Shown here: piece after piece, positions 60,235-64,000 of the stretch
How the letters are laid out: each line of letters opens with the position of its first letter
Numbering within the stretch: position 1 is the first letter of the stretch
Source of the DNA: Zhongshania marina
GTDB lineage: Bacteria; Pseudomonadota; Gammaproteobacteria; Pseudomonadales; Spongiibacteraceae
Reading direction: 5' to 3'
Length of the DNA: 64,000 nt
NCBI RefSeq assembly: GCF_002915595.1
Contig: NZ_PQGG01000016.1
Span: 32,393-96,392 of the forward strand
The notes under the pieces: model-generated
What the model was told of the DNA's origin: nothing
Seen by the model: only the letters and a program-made list of their open reading frames with translations
Database searches by the model: none
Made by a program: the position numbers and the translations under genes

Positions 60235-62988
60235 ATGATTGCAGTGATGCAAAAGCAGATACGGATATTGTGTTTGTTACTGGGCTTGGTTCTGTGTGTT
60301 AGCGCAATGGCGAAAACAGAGCCAGAGCCCCAAGACGATGACGGTTTAGCCGGTTCGGAGGAATTCTTACCGATAGAAGAACCGCCACCACCGCCGTCAT
60401 TGTTGCGCGCAGAGCAAATTAAGCCTGAAACCTTTGATAGCTTTCCCCGTGGAGGCCCTGACAGTATTGCGGGGCTTGGCGATTGGTGGCTGTCAAACGG
60501 CAAAATTTGTGTGGCGGTGAGTGGGGTGGATCATCACGCAGGTATTGTTGCGGGTGGTGGAACCCTCATTGATGTTGCGCATTGTGAGCGCGGCAATGAC
60601 CAATGGACTTACGCGAATATTTTAACGGGTTTAGCCAAGGAAACGGCGATTCCGGTTTCCAAAGTCAGTGCTGTCATCGAGGGTGATCACGCCGATATAG
60701 TTACGGTTGGTGAGGGTGATGGTATTCGTCAAACCGTTACTTACCGTTTGTTAGAAAATGGCGATGCCCTTGATATTGATGTAAAGATTGAGCGCATTGG
60801 CGAGGGCCGCGAAGTACAAATGAGCGGCCTGTTTACGCTCTATTCTCAGCGCGCTTTAACCCCCTTTAGTTTGTCGACTTATATGCCAGATGCGACGCTG
60901 GGCTTCCAGCATCCGGCTATAGATCGGAATAAAGTGTCGTCGCTGCTAGGTGGAATGATGCCTAGCGATTGGAATATTTTGGTAGGCGCTGACACCTACG
61001 ATTCCAAGATCAGCTATGGCGTGCAGCTAGGTTCGGCCGAGTTAATAAAGGCCAATGGCAGTCGCCAATCGCTGCCGAAGTTTTTAGCAGTGTTCCCAGA
61101 TTACAGCTTACATGGCTGGATGACTCGCCCCCTGTGGTTTCAAAGTGAGCGTTTAACCTGGCTATCCTTATTGCAAAACCAGTTTATGGATTTGGAAAAA
61201 GGCGAACAGATGCTCGCTAAATTTAAAGTCTTGCTGGGTGATCGCGCTGATGTTGCCTCGGTTACGGATCAAATTTACAAGGGGCCGCAATTGCGGGGCT
61301 ATGTGAACAATGCAGAGGTGTCGGTGGCGGTCTGGGATCAGGATGACCGCCCGGTGACGCAGAGCCGCGTAGCTGCAGACGGCAGTTTTAATATTCGCAT
61401 GCCTAAGCCAGTGCAGTGGGTGAAAATGCAGGCCACTGCTCCATGGGGGCAAAAGATTACCCGCGAGCTATCGTTGGCGGATGCGCGAAGTGATAGCGGT
61501 CGCTGGGTATTTCGCAAAAATGGGGCGCTGCGTTTGCCGCGCGGTATTCCCATGAGTATGTATTTCTTTGGTTTTGGCGACACCGCAACCCCAGAATTCG
61601 GCAATGATTTACTGGGGTTTACTGAGCAAGGGGTGTCTTTACCGGGCATGCTGCGCCGCAATCGTATTGATTTGGCGGGGGTAGACTCAGACCTAGAGCA
61701 AGTCGACTTGCCACCAGGGCAGTACCGAGTTTTAACGGCGCGGGGCTTAGAATTTGACGTAAAAGAATACTTGCTCACGGTTGTTGCCGGTAAAACCAGC
61801 CAGCTGCCCATTATTCCCTTGAAGCGTATTTGGCACGGTGGTGATTGGCATTCCGCTGACCTACACGTTCACAGCGGTGCCAGTTTTGACTCGATACTAC
61901 CCTTCGACGAACGGTTGCGGAGTTTTGTTGCGCAGGGGGCAGAGGTGTTGGTGGCTAGCGAGCACAACCGCCTGATTGACCAGCGTGGGCGGGTAGCCGC
62001 AATGGGCTTAGAGGGAAAAGTGCAGGTTATTACCGGCAGCGAATTAACCGGTATGTCCCGTACAGAAAACGCGCCAATGACAGTTGGTCATAGCAATGCG
62101 TTTCCCTTGGTCGCCAAGCCAATGGAGTTTGCTGGCGGTATTCCGCCGGTCGAGGCTCGCGCTTTGCGAGAAGTGATTGCGGGTGTGCGCGAGCAAGCCC
62201 CCGAAGCACTATTCCAGTTAAACCACCCTCGTGCGGCTAACCCGCTTGATACGGATTTGGCATTTTTTGACCACCTTTCGGTGGGCAAAAGCTATGATCC
62301 AGCGCAATCACTTGATAGTGAAAACAATGGCAGCTTGCTGGCCACCGACCCCGCATCAGGTTTTCGCGATATCGATTTTGATGTGCTGGAAGTGCTAAAT
62401 GGTGCTGAGTTCGCGGTTTATACTCAGATTCGCGACGACTGGTTTTCCTTGCTTAATCAAGGCGCTCGTCGTCCTGCCACCGGTAATAGTGACTCTCACG
62501 GACTTCGCAGCGTGGTTGCTGCACCGCGCAACTATGTTTATATCCCGAATTCGAATAAGCAGCTGCCAGTAGATGAAGCCGCCTTTGTTGATGCGGTGCG
62601 AGCCGGACATAGCTTTGCGACAACAGGGCCACTATTGGCGGTAACTCTGCGTGATGCGTATTCAGACGTTGGGATGGGTGATACTTTTTCTGGCCGGCAT
62701 GGTGAGCTGCATGTGCAGATTGATGCGGCACCTTGGGTGTCAGTTGATACGCTGACGGTTTGGGTGAATGGCGCGATTTATCGGCAATTGAAGGTCGTGG
62801 CAGGTGACCATAAAGTTATCGAGCTGATTGTTGATTCAGATTCCTATGTGGTTGTGGAAGTTAGCGGAGAGCCTAGCTCGGTATACCGCGCATTAATGCC
62901 GGATTTAATGCCGTTGGCCCTGAGTAATCCGATATATATCGACGCAGATGGCAATGGGAAGTGGCGGGCACCTAAGATAATGAACTAG
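60235..62988 (+). CDS. Secreted CehA/McbA family metallohydrolase (PHP fold)
   Basis: A 917-residue exported protein. A signal peptide (about 1-26, ending SAMAKTEP) precedes a long beta-rich N-terminal part, about residues 65-530. The C-terminal PHP domain begins with DLHVHSGASFD (His544 and His546), continues with ASEHNRL, FQLNHPRA and GNSDSHG. PHP domains of this group bind metals and hydrolyse phosphoester or amide bonds, as CehA does for carbaryl. True substrate unknown. The ATG at 60235 or 60247 could both start the signal peptide. It follows MAPEG by 5 bp and is probably co-transcribed. Confidence 0.85.
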   Translation: MIAVMQKQIRILCLLLGLVLCVSAMAKTEPEPQDDDGLAGSEEFLPIEEPPPPPSLLRAEQIKPETFDSFPRGGPDSIAGLGDWWLSNGKICVAVSGVDHHAGIVAGGGTLIDVAHCERGNDQWTYANILTGLAKETAIPVSKVSAVIEGDHADIVTVGEGDGIRQTVTYRLLENGDALDIDVKIERIGEGREVQMSGLFTLYSQRALTPFSLSTYMPDATLGFQHPAIDRNKVSSLLGGMMPSDWNILVGADTYDSKISYGVQLGSAELIKANGSRQSLPKFLAVFPDYSLHGWMTRPLWFQSERLTWLSLLQNQFMDLEKGEQMLAKFKVLLGDRADVASVTDQIYKGPQLRGYVNNAEVSVAVWDQDDRPVTQSRVAADGSFNIRMPKPVQWVKMQATAPWGQKITRELSLADARSDSGRWVFRKNGALRLPRGIPMSMYFFGFGDTATPEFGNDLLGFTEQGVSLPGMLRRNRIDLAGVDSDLEQVDLPPGQYRVLTARGLEFDVKEYLLTVVAGKTSQLPIIPLKRIWHGGDWHSADLHVHSGASFDSILPFDERLRSFVAQGAEVLVASEHNRLIDQRGRVAAMGLEGKVQVITGSELTGMSRTENAPMTVGHSNAFPLVAKPMEFAGGIPPVEARALREVIAGVREQAPEALFQLNHPRAANPLDTDLAFFDHLSVGKSYDPAQSLDSENNGSLLATDPASGFRDIDFDVLEVLNGAEFAVYTQIRDDWFSLLNQGARRPATGNSDSHGLRSVVAAPRNYVYIPNSNKQLPVDEAAFVDAVRAGHSFATTGPLLAVTLRDAYSDVGMGDTFSGRHGELHVQIDAAPWVSVDTLTVWVNGAIYRQLKVVAGDHKVIELIVDSDSYVVVEVSGEPSSVYRALMPDLMPLALSNPIYIDADGNGKWRAPKIMN

Positions 62989-63028
62989 TCTAAGGCTGTG
63001 ATTGTCATAGTCGACAAATGCTATATGT

Positions 63029-64000
63029 ACCCGTGGTGCATTTAGGAAATGACCACTTTCAGGTTGTTTAATTTATTCCCTTCACGTTGGTTGAACCATT
63101 GAATTAATGTGAGGGACGCTATCTTTGTCACAATTCTGCGCGAAATACCCTTGAACGATTTTGCATAATTCCGCCGTATCATGAACTGGTCACAAAGTTG
63201 TGAAAACAATGTTTCGATCCGCTTTCTGGCTTTACGATATTTAGCCGGAAAGTCTCTAAACTCTTTCTGGTTCTTTCGCATCGGTGTTTGCAAATTGATA
63301 CAACTTGATGAAAATAAATCTGTTTGCCAAACTCTGCTCAAATACCCTTTATCGCCAATCAAAACACAATTGTTTAACTGGCCTTCAATATCGTTTAGGT
63401 AATGGATGTCATGAACCGAAGCCTTTGATATATCGTACATTTTTAACACGCCACTCGGTGAGCAAACCGCGTGTAACTTATAGCCAAAGTAGCGCATATT
63501 TTGTGCTGCACAAAAACCAAAATCTGGCGAGCTAGATTCAAATTCTTGGCAAATTTTACTGCGATTAGATCGACTCATTTTACACACTTCCAATGGCATG
63601 CTATCGACAATATTTATATCGTTATCAACATCTAATCGCGTGACAATAGCGCTTCTGATTTCTTCTAATTTAAAACTCAACCTTCGCGCTCTTCTGTTAT
63701 AAACGGAGCGCTCAATTTTCCCATTGATGCACGCAGGCAGCTGTTTGAACAAAAAGTGTTCTGAATCAATGCCCAGTGTTTCAGCTGCAAGACTGAGCGC
63801 GAGTAGCTCCTTATCGCTTAGCTTAGGTGTTCTGATTTGATTCAAAAAATTATCGGCTGGCTCAATTTCGTGCAAAAGAGACAGAATTTTGCTATAAACG
63901 CTGTGTAAGTTACTCATCTCGTTACCATTTTTCTCGTAAACTAATGATAACCTCTTTATGAGGGTGAGTAACTTACCTCCTTCCTAAATGCACTACGGGT
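63029..64000. mobile_element. IS982-family insertion sequence, apparently complete
   Basis: A 972-bp element bounded by 20-bp inverted repeats ACCCGTGGTGCATTTAGGAA (63029-63048) and the complement of the last 20 bases of the window, with one mismatch. Its size and transposase fit IS982. The right end coincides with the last base of the window, so target duplication cannot be checked. Confidence 0.93.
63042..63917 (-). CDS. IS982 family transposase
   Basis: A 291-residue DDE transposase, intact. The catalytic triad is likely Asp105 (IVDSMPLEVC), Asp189 (LIGDKGYLS) and Glu235 (RKRIETLFSQL). The N-terminal segment (about 1-95) is the IS982 DNA-binding region. The stop codon lies inside the left inverted repeat. 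GGTAACGAG precedes the ATG. It appears functional, so the element may still be mobile. Confidence 0.96.
   Translation of the reverse strand: MSNLHSVYSKILSLLHEIEPADNFLNQIRTPKLSDKELLALSLAAETLGIDSEHFLFKQLPACINGKIERSVYNRRARRLSFKLEEIRSAIVTRLDVDNDINIVDSMPLEVCKMSRSNRSKICQEFESSSPDFGFCAAQNMRYFGYKLHAVCSPSGVLKMYDISKASVHDIHYLNDIEGQLNNCVLIGDKGYLSRVWQTDLFSSSCINLQTPMRKNQKEFRDFPAKYRKARKRIETLFSQLCDQFMIRRNYAKSFKGISRRIVTKIASLTLIQWFNQREGNKLNNLKVVIS

Overview
The window reads as chromosome of an aerobic, probably marine gammaproteobacterium. Gene order (ntrBC-glnA-thiI, typA, pip-dtd, oxyR/ahpCF, finR/fpr) and protein style resemble Pseudomonas relatives and the Cellvibrionales/Spongiibacteraceae; the genus is an inference, since there is no rRNA here. 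No tRNA, rRNA or CRISPR array was recognised. Coding density is high, with several small operons and frequent ATGA start/stop overlaps.

Layout. 1-4.3 kb (minus): nitrogen control, glnA followed by a DUF4124 protein, ntrB and a truncated ntrC; the glnA upstream region carries two NtrC-like sites and a sigma-54 type promoter in E. coli-like spacing. 4.3-12.3 kb: thiI, a thioesterase, an NSS transporter, typA, pip-dtd and a small outer-membrane barrel. 12.3-21 kb: glyoxylate shunt (aceK, aceA, malate synthase G) interleaved with a flavin/F420-type oxidoreductase, an RraA-like protein and a possible ART-fold protein; a perfect 7-bp tandem repeat of nearly 28 copies lies upstream of aceK. 21-30.7 kb: an accessory block around a TetR regulator with two paralogous sulfotransferases, a DapB-like dehydrogenase, a DUF1214-like protein, an SDR, a second luciferase-like oxidoreductase, an APH-family phosphotransferase and an overlapping small protein. 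This is the least understood metabolic block.

30.9-37.5 kb: a LysR regulator, an SlyD-like FKBP, then a tight four-gene operon that together forms a closed glucosylglycerate cycle: glycerate kinase, HAD phosphatase, glucosyl-3-phosphoglycerate synthase and a GH13_18 phosphorylase. 37.7-44.4 kb: a DUF6351 lipoprotein, DUF1993, and the divergent oxyR/ahpCF peroxide module with a four-part OxyR site between them. 44.4-46.9 kb: an aspartoacylase-like protein, RimK-type ATP-grasp ligase and RimB-type retropepsin operon. 47-55 kb: aldehyde dehydrogenase, SIMPL, DUF2889, DUF4345, DUF4126, an OmpA protein and a TpsB-like barrel without a visible signal peptide. 54.4-58 kb: marR/MFS pair with two palindromic operators, and finR/fpr. 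58.3-64 kb: a membrane-anchored hydrolase, a 265-bp MITE-like element, a MAPEG protein, a large PHP-type metallohydrolase, and a complete IS982-family insertion sequence whose right end is the last base of the window.

The most notable systems are the self-contained glucosylglycerate synthesis/recycling operon, the uncharacterised sulfotransferase island, the MITE beside the MAPEG gene, and the clear regulatory architectures at glnA, oxyR/ahpC and marR/MFS.
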